Shown here in pieces: positions 24,041-31,180 of a stretch of 64,000 nt of DNA (its first letter is position 1; each line of letters starts with the position of its first letter). The notes beneath the pieces were generated by a model. That model worked only from the letters and a program-made list of their open reading frames with translations, made no database searches and was not told the origin of the DNA. The DNA lies in assembly GCA_031430595.1 (NCBI GenBank), contig JANPBU010000007.1:124001-188000 (forward strand), given 5' to 3'. The translations under genes and the position numbers were made by a program. The stretch is from JANNBN01 sp031430595. GTDB lineage: Bacteria > Actinomycetota > Acidimicrobiia > Acidimicrobiales > JANYDT01.

Positions 24041-25396
24041 TCAGAACTTCACGTACTTGAAGACACCCGAATACACGTCACCAGTTGATCCACGCTTCAT
24101 GCTGATCTGAGCAACGTAGAAGTTTTTCTGGATGATCTCGCCTTCCGGTGTGAAGCTGATGTCGCCGAGAGGCGAGACGTACTTGCCAGCAAGTACCTGC
24201 TTGTTGAGGTCTACTCGAAGGCCCTCAAGCGATTGGTCAAGCTTGCCCGCCTTACCCAATTCTTTCAATGCTTCGGTAAACACCAACACGCCGGTGAAAG
24301 CCTGAGCGGCAATTTGACCTGGTTCACGCTTCTGTTCTGCAAGGAACAGTTTGCGGAACTCGGCGTTTACCCCGTCGTTAGGAATTTCGGGGGAGTAAGC
24401 CTGCGCAACGATGAGACCGTCACACTGTTGCTTACATACCGAGAACGTCTGTACAACGTTCAGGCCGTTGCCACCAACGATTGAGCCCTTGAAGCCGGTG
24501 TCACGAAGTTGCTTCACCAGGTTGCCTGACGACGCAAGACCCGAGATGACAACCAGGTCAGGCTTGTTGCTGCGCACAAAGTTAACCTGCGTGGTGAAGT
24601 CTGTGTCGTTAACCTTGAACGTTTGTGGAGGAAGCAGTTCGAGGTTGTTCGCCTTCACTGCGTTTTGGAACACGATAGTTTCGTTACGGCTGAACGCATC
24701 GTCGTCAGCGAAGAACACGGCGGCCTTCGAGAGCGCATCGATGCTCGCTGCGAACTTGATGGCATTGCCAGCGTACGTAGCAACACCGGCAGAAACCCGA
24801 CCGATGTAATCACCAATTTGAGGGATTCCCGCAGCAGTGTTTGATGGGGCGAGCACCGGAACCTTCTTGCGTTCAGCAATCGGGTCAGCGGAGAACGCCT
24901 GCTGCGAAAGGGTTGGCCCGACAATTGCGACGACCTTGTCGTTGTCAATCAACGCGTTGAACGCTGCGATCGCACCTGCTTCGTCTGACCCGGTGTCTTG
25001 GATGACAAGCTGGATCTTGCGGCCATTGACGCCGCCCTTATCGTTGAGGTACTTCTCGGCCAGGTTGACACCAATACGCTGATCTTGAGCAAGGTTCGCG
25101 GTCGATGCACCAGACAAGCCAATGGCAACGCCGATCTTGATTGGTTCGCCACCAGAAGAAGCAGCGACAGTTGTAGCCCCCACAGCTGCGACTGTTGTTG
25201 GGGCAGCGACTGCGGCAGCAACCCACTTGCGGCGGCTACCTTCCTTCACGCAGGTTAGGTTGCCTGACTTCTTGCCGACCTGAGCCGGGGTGCAGCGATC
25301 GCCAGCTTTCGGCGTTGCGGCAAATGCGACCGGTGCGAACACACCGGCCGTGAGAATGGCGATCGCGGAGCCAACCGCAAAACGACGTTTGAGCAC
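24041..25396 (-). CDS. livK: Branched-chain amino-acid-type ABC transporter substrate-binding protein
   Basis: A 451-residue secreted protein from GTG 25396; CTGGAG is five bases upstream of this GTG and overlaps an earlier one at 25402. The signal peptide (FAVGSAIAILTAGVFAPVAFA) is followed by a small Cys-containing module (KAGDRCTPAQVGKKSGNLTC then RRKWV), an Ala/Thr/Val linker and the periplasmic-binding fold: IKIGVAIGLSGASTANLAQDQRIGV, IVGPTLSQQAF, PVLAPSNTAAGI and FADDDAFSRNE. Family 6 proteins bind branched-chain amino acids, but also amides, urea or aromatic acids, so the ligand is uncertain. First gene of the operon. Confidence 0.9.
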   Translation of the reverse strand: MLKRRFAVGSAIAILTAGVFAPVAFAATPKAGDRCTPAQVGKKSGNLTCVKEGSRRKWVAAAVAAPTTVAAVGATTVAASSGGEPIKIGVAIGLSGASTANLAQDQRIGVNLAEKYLNDKGGVNGRKIQLVIQDTGSDEAGAIAAFNALIDNDKVVAIVGPTLSQQAFSADPIAERKKVPVLAPSNTAAGIPQIGDYIGRVSAGVATYAGNAIKFAASIDALSKAAVFFADDDAFSRNETIVFQNAVKANNLELLPPQTFKVNDTDFTTQVNFVRSNKPDLVVISGLASSGNLVKQLRDTGFKGSIVGGNGLNVVQTFSVCKQQCDGLIVAQAYSPEIPNDGVNAEFRKLFLAEQKREPGQIAAQAFTGVLVFTEALKELGKAGKLDQSLEGLRVDLNKQVLAGKYVSPLGDISFTPEGEIIQKNFYVAQISMKRGSTGDVYSGVFKYVKF

Positions 25397-25542
25397 GAGC
25401 ACTCCAGGGGGTTTGGGTCACCGTCGGAAAAACGGCGATCAAGGTGGTGCCCCCAGATGAATGGGGGATGTCGAGAGTGTGAACTGTTATTCACCTTTTC
25501 GCCAAGCCCCAGGGCAAGTTTTGCGACGAAACGACATTTCGG

Positions 25543-25558
25543 CGTGACGAGTGTCACG
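25543..25558. promoter_or_regulatory. Dyad between livK and the PIN-like gene
   Basis: CGTGAC and GTCACG with a GAGT loop, near TTTCG and CGAAA flanks. It lies just after the stop of the PIN-like gene (25578) and about 150 bases upstream of livK, on the same strand. It may end the upstream transcript or act as an operator for livK; no U-tract is present. The rest of 25397-25577 shows only a weak CCCCC/GGGGG hairpin near 25450. Confidence 0.35.
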
Positions 25559-25577
25559 AAACCCAGTGGAGGAAGCG

Positions 25578-26030
25578 TTACGGATTGACCAGTGTCACCC
25601 GAATACGCTCTATTCCCAAGGCCGAGAGCAGCGCAGGATTGACGCCGGAAGCAGACAGCGCTACCTCGGCCGGCAAAATGACCGAGGCGGCCAGTGCTTC
25701 GAGGGACAGAATGTTCAGTCGATGGGACTGGCTGAGTTCTGCCATCGTCATTGCATAGTCCCGCATACTTAACATTCCAATGTCGTCAGGTAGTCGAACC
25801 AGCGATTGTGTCACCCGACGCTGAATCACTTCGGGTGCGCGCTTGATCGGCCCGGATAACGCGCCCGTGAATTCAGTCGACTGCATTGCGTGGCATAGGC
25901 GGTAATACCAATGACCAGTGGTGTAGATCGGGCGTCTTCGCATCACAGCTTTTAGTTCGGATGAGCGATCATCAAGCAGGATCGACAACAGCAATCGGTC
26001 ATCGACGAGCAGGACCTTGCCCGGTGGCAT
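25578..26030 (-). CDS. PIN-like protein paired with an AbrB-type antitoxin (putative toxin)
   Basis: A 150-residue protein with PIN-like layout. The N-terminus LLVDDRLLLSILLDD resembles the first PIN strand with its Asp. It continues GHWYYRLCHAM, LVRLPDDIGMLSMRDYAMTMAELSQ and LNILSLEALAASVILPAEVALSA. At the usual third acidic site (LTxD) it reads ILSLE, so the classical metal-binding set is incomplete. It starts 11 bases after the AbrB-like gene, the order seen in VapBC modules. Whether it is an active RNase is doubtful; it may be a degenerate or atypical member. Confidence 0.65.
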   Translation of the reverse strand: MPPGKVLLVDDRLLLSILLDDRSSELKAVMRRRPIYTTGHWYYRLCHAMQSTEFTGALSGPIKRAPEVIQRRVTQSLVRLPDDIGMLSMRDYAMTMAELSQSHRLNILSLEALAASVILPAEVALSASGVNPALLSALGIERIRVTLVNP

Positions 26031-26041
26031 ACTGAGGTCGC

Positions 26042-26281
26042 CTAGTTGCGAAGGTCGGGGTCGTCAATTTCAGCGACGGCTTTCTCGTAGCTCCCGTTAC
26101 GAACGGCCTGTCGGATAGCAGTGCGAATTGCATCAGATTTCCCGGGTACCAAGAGCAGAGCCCCATCAAGATCAAACACTTCAACCGTCCCGCCATCGGT
26201 GATTCCCCATCGATGACGAGCTTCAGCCGGCAGACTCATTTGGCCTCGATCGGATACTTTCATCAAGACTCGATTGCTCAT
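26042..26281 (-). CDS. AbrB/SpoVT-type DNA-binding antitoxin
   Basis: A 79-residue protein with an N-terminal swapped-hairpin domain: VLMKVSDRGQMSLPAEARHRWGITDGGTVEVFDLDGALLLVPG. A C-terminal tail (about 50-79, acidic end ELDDPDL-like: EIDDPDLRN) would wrap the partner. It precedes the PIN-like gene by 11 bases. An inverted repeat just upstream fits autoregulation. Start ATG 26281 lies seven bases from a good -10 box, so the transcript is probably leaderless. Confidence 0.85.
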   Translation of the reverse strand: MSNRVLMKVSDRGQMSLPAEARHRWGITDGGTVEVFDLDGALLLVPGKSDAIRTAIRQAVRNGSYEKAVAEIDDPDLRN

Positions 26282-26311
26282 ACCCGCATTGTAACCGCTA
26301 ACTAATTACAA
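26282..26311 (-). promoter_or_regulatory. Promoter/operator of the AbrB/PIN-like pair
   Basis: TTGTAA (26289-26294) and TTACAA (26306-26311) form an inverted repeat with an 11-base spacer directly upstream of the antitoxin start. On the minus strand the proximal arm contains TACAAT, a near-consensus -10 hexamer, six to seven bases before ATG. This predicts a leaderless message with an operator overlapping the -10. Confidence 0.5.
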
Positions 26312-26324
26312 GGAAACAAAGTGC

Positions 26325-28013
26325 TCACGACGGGGGCGCGACCTGCAGAGGGACACTCGGGAATTCTCTGCACGCTTTCGACCGGAGGCTCGCGCCGCGG
26401 GAACGAGCCAGATTCCAGTTCAGTCCGTTCGACTTCGTAGCCTGGTCACACCCAAGAAGTTCGCGAGCGCACTCATTGGTTGCTCGATTTTGCTGTACCT
26501 CGGACCGAATCCACCCGAGCAAGGCTGGCCTTGCGTCATCGTTTTGCCCGTGCCATTTATCGTCGTAATAGCGACATGACGAAAGCCCGCTGATTCGACT
26601 CAGCGATGGCCCGTCCGATGTGTCATCCGATATGCCGTCCGATGCCGCCGGGGCAAACCCGCTTGAGATGTTCCATCGAACCACCAAACGCTCTGTTGGA
26701 GCAATGTTCAACACCACGAGCAGAGCGGCCGCAACGATGAGGGCAGCACCAGGTAGCCACGACCGAGATGATCGTCGTTGCTGCCAAACGCCGATGAGTA
26801 CGAACATCGCTGCTAGCCAAATCACGAACATTTGTGACATGACTCGAAGCATCGTTAACCCCCAAACCTGAGCACCCATATACAAGCGTCGAGATGCAAC
26901 GGCAACCACGACCAGGCTGAGAACAACAAGAACTTGGGCTGGAACCAGAAACGACCGCGATGATCTGCCATCAGCGGCTAAGAGCGCGTGAGAGATCGCA
27001 AACGACGTCAGAATCAGCACCGACGCAACCAGTAGCGGAAAGAATCCACGCTTAGCAATCGCCTCGTAAGAGGGTGGTGCTTTCACGAGTTTGGTAGCCA
27101 AGTTGGTAGCCGCAACGATTTGCGAAATCGCGAACATACCCAACACTACGTTTACAGCCCAACATGCCGTCGCAACATCGCGAGTTGAAAATGCCCTCGA
27201 CTTGTCCGTCCCATCAACAGACAAACCGACCCGCCGAGTCGGGTCGCCAGCAACCGTCATAGCAACCAACACTGCTGCAAGGTATGCACAAACGCCAATA
27301 GCAAAGATGGCTTCCGTTGAAGGAGTTGGGAGCGACGCAAACAGCGAAACAGGAAGTGAAAAGACTCGCGAGAAAACGGCGTCGCTCGTCATTAACAACG
27401 GAATCAAACACATAAGAAGTGGAGTCGCCAAGAACAGACCTTTGTACGAAACTTTTCGGCCCGGTTTCGCTCCGTCGTTACGCGACGACACCCGCCCTCT
27501 CAGCAACCTGGCGGCTAGACGAAAGGCACGGAAATACGACTCGAAGACCACCGAAATCCGGTCACCAATCCATGACCGTGATCCGTTGAACAGTGACCCT
27601 TCTGCGGCAAGTAGTGCGGCCATAACGAGGAATACGATAAGTGCACTGATATTTAGGAAAGAGAGCCATGGCGAATCTCGAATTACCAGAAACACCCCGA
27701 AAAGCCCTGCCCCGAGTGTGAGGACTAATGGCTGTCGTCGACCCTCCCCGAAGACTCCGCTTGCAAGTAGTGCAACCACCGTAAGCAGTGCATACATTGT
27801 TCCGCCAGCCCCTCGCAGGGTGCTGGCCGAGACTACCCACCCGCCCAAGCCGCCGCTCGCAAGTACCCATATGGCCCGACGGGGTGGGGTTCGTATATTG
27901 CGAGTGGGCTCCGGGGTGGGGCTTACTGCAGGAAATGACCAATCACGCGATGCGCTGGTTGGAGAGACAGGGCGGTCGGTGAGGTCCGTCGGAGTGGGAG
28001 TGGGAGTGGGCAT
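26325..28013 (-). CDS. DUF4173/DUF4153-type multi-pass membrane protein
   Basis: A 562-residue protein. The N-terminal about 45 residues are Pro/Thr/Ser-rich, starting with a PT repeat encoded by tandem CCCACT hexamers. About twelve membrane helices follow to residue 440, then a soluble C-terminus (YYDDKWHGQNDDARPALLGW, ending near SKACREFPSVPLQ). Segments such as NLATKLVKAPPSYEAIAKRGFFPLLVASVLIL and YMGAQVWGLTMLRVMSQMFVIWLA match the DUF4173 pattern. Function unknown in the family. A 12-bp dyad lies 12 bases upstream of the start. Confidence 0.8.
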   Translation of the reverse strand: MPTPTPTPTDLTDRPVSPTSASRDWSFPAVSPTPEPTRNIRTPPRRAIWVLASGGLGGWVVSASTLRGAGGTMYALLTVVALLASGVFGEGRRQPLVLTLGAGLFGVFLVIRDSPWLSFLNISALIVFLVMAALLAAEGSLFNGSRSWIGDRISVVFESYFRAFRLAARLLRGRVSSRNDGAKPGRKVSYKGLFLATPLLMCLIPLLMTSDAVFSRVFSLPVSLFASLPTPSTEAIFAIGVCAYLAAVLVAMTVAGDPTRRVGLSVDGTDKSRAFSTRDVATACWAVNVVLGMFAISQIVAATNLATKLVKAPPSYEAIAKRGFFPLLVASVLILTSFAISHALLAADGRSSRSFLVPAQVLVVLSLVVVAVASRRLYMGAQVWGLTMLRVMSQMFVIWLAAMFVLIGVWQQRRSSRSWLPGAALIVAAALLVVLNIAPTERLVVRWNISSGFAPAASDGISDDTSDGPSLSRISGLSSCRYYDDKWHGQNDDARPALLGWIRSEVQQNRATNECARELLGCDQATKSNGLNWNLARSRGASLRSKACREFPSVPLQVAPPS

Positions 28014-28025
28014 GAGAGTATCCTA

Positions 28026-28057
28026 GATAACCGTTAGGTTAATAGCTAGCGGTTATC
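28026..28057. promoter_or_regulatory. 12-bp dyad just upstream of the DUF4173 gene
   Basis: GATAACCGTTAG (28026-28037) and CTAGCGGTTATC (28046-28057) are inverted with one mismatch and an 8-base spacer. The dyad ends 12 bases before the start codon at 28013. There is no U-tract on either side, so an operator or a translation-controlling hairpin is more likely than a terminator. Confidence 0.55.
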
Positions 28058-28105
28058 CAAGACAGAAGTGGACGGTAGGTCATGGAAGCAACGTACAAAA
28101 GAGAT

Positions 28106-28160
28106 ACGGAGATCAGACGGAGACGACACGGACATTCTGCGGACATTCTGCAGACGTTCT
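28106..28160. repeat. Five tandem 11-bp units (non-coding)
   Basis: Units ACGGAGATCAG, ACGGAGACGAC, ACGGACATTCT, GCGGACATTCT and GCAGACGTTCT follow each other with an exact 11-base period, about 20 bases downstream of the symporter stop and upstream of the DUF4173 gene. Eleven is not a multiple of three, so coding constraint does not explain it. An 11-bp period nearly matches one helical turn. Confidence 0.75.
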
Positions 28161-28182
28161 ACTTTCGTCCGCTGTTTCGCGG

Positions 28183-29880
28183 TTACTCGGGGGTGTGCAT
28201 GCGAGCGAGGTGCGAATGCACGCCCACAGGCCGCCGTGTCGACGTGAGTAGCGAGCCGACGATCGCAGCCGAAAATGCAAGCGGAACCGACCACGCGGCC
28301 GGTTGGGCCAACAGCGCCCCGACCCATCCATCAAAACGCGGCCCGAACATAGTCGTAAGTACAGCTAGCGATGCTGCTCCCCCGCCGACCAATAGCCCGG
28401 CAGAGGCACCGACAGAGGTAAAGTCTCGCCACCACACTCCGAGCAACAAAAGCGGACAAAATGAAGACGCGGCGATGGCGAACGCCCAACCGACGAGCAC
28501 GTTGATCTCGAAGCGTTCGGCCCCGAGACCGAGCAGGCCGGCTATCAGCGCAGCCCCAAGTGTCGCTTGGCGAAATCGGCGAACGCCGCCATTTTGACTG
28601 AGGTCATGACTGATCGCACCCGACACCGACACCAACAAACCGCTTGAGGTCGACAGAAACGCAGCAAAGGCACCCGCGGCCAAAAGCCCAGTGAGAAGCT
28701 CCGCGCCCAGTCCGCTCAGAATACGTTTTGGCAACAAAACCACAATCGCATCGGTACCACCAGAGACCAACAAGTCTGGGGCCCAACGACGCCCGAGAAC
28801 ACCAAGCACAATCGGCCAAACGTAATAGGCACCGAGCAACGCGATCACGGCAACGATCGTTCGGCGAGCAGCGCGTCCGTCGGGGTTCGTATAAAAGCGC
28901 ACAAGAATGTGAGGCAAGCCCATCGTGCCCAGAACGGTTCCGAGAATCAACGAGATACTCAAATACAGTGGGTGATCTCGCTGGGCGCTCGACTGAAACG
29001 GGAGGTACCATCGTTTGTTGGTGATGGCTCCGCGGCCTTCCGGCGAGGCTGCCTGCGGAACCGGGGTACCTTTCGAGAGGGTGAGCCGTGTACCTTCCTC
29101 TACACCGTGAACCCCTGCCGATAACGCTAGTGAGCCCTTCACCAAGCGGCCGTCCACGACCCCGTCGGCAATAATCGTTGTCGGCAGGGAAAGTCGAAGT
29201 ACCGAAGGCGACCGTACGCGCACCGATGATTGTGCAGCAACAATCGGGGCACCATCAACAAACGCCGGTGGCGCGCCGATTCGAGATGTGGCGACCCACA
29301 ACACAATTGCACTCACCGCGAGGGCAAATACTTTGATGAAGTACTGCACCGCCTGAACAAAGGTGACCCCGCGCATTCCGCCTACCGCAACATTTCCTGC
29401 CACGACGACGGCAACCAACGCCACACCCACCCAGTAGGGCGCACCAGTAAGCGCACGTAGCGTTATCCCTGCACCCTTCATTTGCGGCAACAGGTATAAG
29501 AACCCAATAACCAAGACGAATACTGCCGACAGTCGCCGTAAGCGCGGTGATTCAAGTCGACCCTCAGCAAACTCCGGGATCGTATAGCTACCGAAACGCC
29601 GAAGTGGAGCAGCCACGAGCACAAGCAAGGCCACGTAGCCCGCTGTGTAGCCAATGGGGTACCAAAGCATGTCGACGCCGAACACCATCACGAGGCTCGC
29701 TAGACCCAAAAACGTGCCGGCCGACAAGTACTCACCACAAATAGCTGCCGCGTTCAAGCGAGGGCTAATCGATCGAGATGCAACAAGAAAGTCTGAAGTT
29801 GTCCGCGAATAGCGCATCGACAATGCACCCAACACTGAGGAAAGCACCACCACAAATCCAATCGACAATATGGCGATCAC
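28183..29880 (-). CDS. Sodium:solute symporter (SSS family, acetate/carboxylate type)
   Basis: A 565-residue transporter with about 13 membrane segments: TTSDFLVASRSISPRLNAAAICGEYLSAGTFLG (sodium site region), MLWYPIGYTAGYVALLVLVAAPLRRFG, IPEFAEGR, VGGMRGVTFVQAVQYFIK and SLILGTVLGTMGLPHILVRFYTNPDGRAARR, as in ActP-like acetate permeases. A large soluble insertion (about 200-290) lies between helices. It is preceded by a small two-helix membrane protein with a GTGA overlap, the usual ActP/DUF485 arrangement, and sits behind a LytTR two-component system. A small carboxylate is the likely substrate (inference). Confidence 0.9.
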   Translation of the reverse strand: MIAILSIGFVVVLSSVLGALSMRYSRTTSDFLVASRSISPRLNAAAICGEYLSAGTFLGLASLVMVFGVDMLWYPIGYTAGYVALLVLVAAPLRRFGSYTIPEFAEGRLESPRLRRLSAVFVLVIGFLYLLPQMKGAGITLRALTGAPYWVGVALVAVVVAGNVAVGGMRGVTFVQAVQYFIKVFALAVSAIVLWVATSRIGAPPAFVDGAPIVAAQSSVRVRSPSVLRLSLPTTIIADGVVDGRLVKGSLALSAGVHGVEEGTRLTLSKGTPVPQAASPEGRGAITNKRWYLPFQSSAQRDHPLYLSISLILGTVLGTMGLPHILVRFYTNPDGRAARRTIVAVIALLGAYYVWPIVLGVLGRRWAPDLLVSGGTDAIVVLLPKRILSGLGAELLTGLLAAGAFAAFLSTSSGLLVSVSGAISHDLSQNGGVRRFRQATLGAALIAGLLGLGAERFEINVLVGWAFAIAASSFCPLLLLGVWWRDFTSVGASAGLLVGGGAASLAVLTTMFGPRFDGWVGALLAQPAAWSVPLAFSAAIVGSLLTSTRRPVGVHSHLARMHTPE

Positions 29881-30329
29881 AGTTTGGCCTTTTGGTCTCG
29901 CTCTAGTTGGTCTCGCTTTAGTTGGTCTCGATTGAGCGACTGGAACCTGCGTTCGAGTCGTTCAACCTGAGCAACGTAACTCTGCGCGATGAAATAGAGC
30001 ATCGGAAACATCAACAAACCGAGAAGCCACCACACCGCTGGAACCGAAAACACCTTCGTTTCAAGCGTCGAGGGCCGAAGCCTTGTCAGCAACGCCAAAC
30101 CCAGAACAACACACGAAAGGGCGCCAACCAACACTCCGAATGACTGCAGGGCAAGCGTGAGTTGGGCTTGCATCAATGAACGAAGCACCAACGCGTCATC
30201 TTCATTCTCAACTTCGACAACGCCAACTCGTAGGTCGACAGACGATGTTCGATCCGAGCGCCCCGACTGCACCGCCCTGGTCATGGGATGAGTCACCGTC
30301 ACGCGTTTGCGACCAACTCGATCCGTCAT
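29877..30329 (-). CDS. Small two-helix membrane protein, DUF485-like partner of the symporter
   Basis: A 150-residue protein with two membrane helices (about 60-80 and 93-115) and cytosolic ends. Its C-terminus NRDQLKRDQLERDQK comes from three tandem 15-bp units at about 29891-29937 (TTGGTCTCG followed by six variable bases). Position and topology match the small subunits that accompany acetate-type SSS symporters. The sequence itself is divergent, so family membership is tentative. Confidence 0.7.
   Translation of the reverse strand: MTDRVGRKRVTVTHPMTRAVQSGRSDRTSSVDLRVGVVEVENEDDALVLRSLMQAQLTLALQSFGVLVGALSCVVLGLALLTRLRPSTLETKVFSVPAVWWLLGLLMFPMLYFIAQSYVAQVERLERRFQSLNRDQLKRDQLERDQKAKL
29891..29937. 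repeat. 15-bp in-frame tandem repeat, three copies
   Basis: TTGGTCTCGCTCTAG, TTGGTCTCGCTTTAG and TTGGTCTCGATTGAG follow one another at the 3' end of the small membrane protein gene. Each unit encodes five residues (RDQL plus K, E or N), so copy-number change would alter the tail length without shifting the frame. Confidence 0.75.
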
Positions 30330-31126
30330 CGAGGCCGCTCGCCAACCGGTCGCTCACGCGGCGACTGAACCTGTCGATTGGCGGAAACCAACCTCTGTTT
30401 CAAATCTCGCGAATAGGTACGACTCACGGGAATTTCAAGGCCTCCGACTGCCAATACCGTGCCAGAGTCATCGGTACGCAGTTCACGTACGTGATCGACA
30501 GCAACTAGAAAACTGCGGTGTACGCGCACAAAGCCGACCCCTGACCATGCCGCTTCAAGAACTGAAATTGGGGTTCGAAGTAAGTAAGTTTTGTCGATCG
30601 TATGTAAGCGCACATAGTCTCGTGATGCTTCAACAGCAATCACCGAAGAACGATCTATAAAGACGGTCTTACCCCCTACATCAACACCAAACCTTGACCC
30701 ATAGGTTGACCCAGATGCGGGTTCATCGTCGATAGGACCAGCAGCGGCTTGAATCCGACGAACCGCTTGAGCAAGACGTTCCGGTCGAACCGGCTTCAAC
30801 ACATAGTCAACCGCGTCTACTTCAAACGCCTCGACCGCATGGCGTTCGAAAGCTGTCACGAACACAACGAAAGGTCGGTGGACACTTTCGGGTGCCGATG
30901 TAAGCGCACGGGCCAAGTCGAGACCTGTTGTATCTGGCATTTCGATATCGAGGAAAATGCCATCAAACCGATTCGTGCTGAGCAACTCAAGCGCCGCGCG
31001 CGCCGAGTGCGCCACCCTGACGGAGCCCACCGCTTCGTCACGTTCCAACAAATATCGAAGTTCATCGACGGCCGGAGCTTCATCGTCGACCACCAAAACC
31101 GCAATCTTCGCCGTTGCCGCACTCAC
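30326..31126 (-). CDS. LytTR-type response regulator
   Basis: A 266-residue regulator. The receiver domain (6-125) has the acidic pocket VVDDE, phospho-acceptor Asp60 in IFLDIEMP and the Lys in DYVLKPVRP. The LytTR DNA-binding domain (about 150-245) reads IDRSSVIAVEASRDYVRLHTIDKTYLLRTPISVLEAAW, then FVRVHRSFLVAVDHV and LEIPVSRTYSRDLKQRL. It is partner to the kinase directly upstream. The operon order kinase, regulator, small subunit, symporter suggests it controls the transporter, as BtsSR and YpdAB do for their transporters in E. coli. GTG start 31126. Confidence 0.93.
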   Translation of the reverse strand: MSAATAKIAVLVVDDEAPAVDELRYLLERDEAVGSVRVAHSARAALELLSTNRFDGIFLDIEMPDTTGLDLARALTSAPESVHRPFVVFVTAFERHAVEAFEVDAVDYVLKPVRPERLAQAVRRIQAAAGPIDDEPASGSTYGSRFGVDVGGKTVFIDRSSVIAVEASRDYVRLHTIDKTYLLRTPISVLEAAWSGVGFVRVHRSFLVAVDHVRELRTDDSGTVLAVGGLEIPVSRTYSRDLKQRLVSANRQVQSPRERPVGERPR

Positions 31127-31180
31127 GGCATCACCGCATCACCATCGTCACAGCATCACCGCGGTCACCGCATCACGCTG
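31124..31180 (-). repeat. Degenerate CACCGCAT repeats between kinase and regulator genes
   Basis: Seven units of 8-9 bases with consensus CACCGCAT tile the junction. Read on the coding (minus) strand they make a chain of minimal start-stop frames: ATG CGG TGA (the kinase end), ATG CTG TGA, ATG GTG ATG CGG TGA and ATG CCG TGA, followed by the GTG of the regulator. Slippage may have produced it, but it could also pass terminating ribosomes from the kinase to the regulator start. Confidence 0.55.

Noticed and set aside
27990..28012. Tandem hexamer (GTGGGA type) at the DUF4173 start as a phase-variation tract
   Set aside because: The unit is six bases, so slippage would not shift the frame; it only changes the number of Pro-Thr pairs.
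27091..28026. 311-codon open frame on the plus strand opposite the DUF4173 gene
   Set aside because: Antisense to a clear membrane protein; composition is that of a reversed hydrophobic gene.
28106..28162. CRISPR-like array
   Set aside because: Units are only 11 bases with no spacers, and no cas genes are present.
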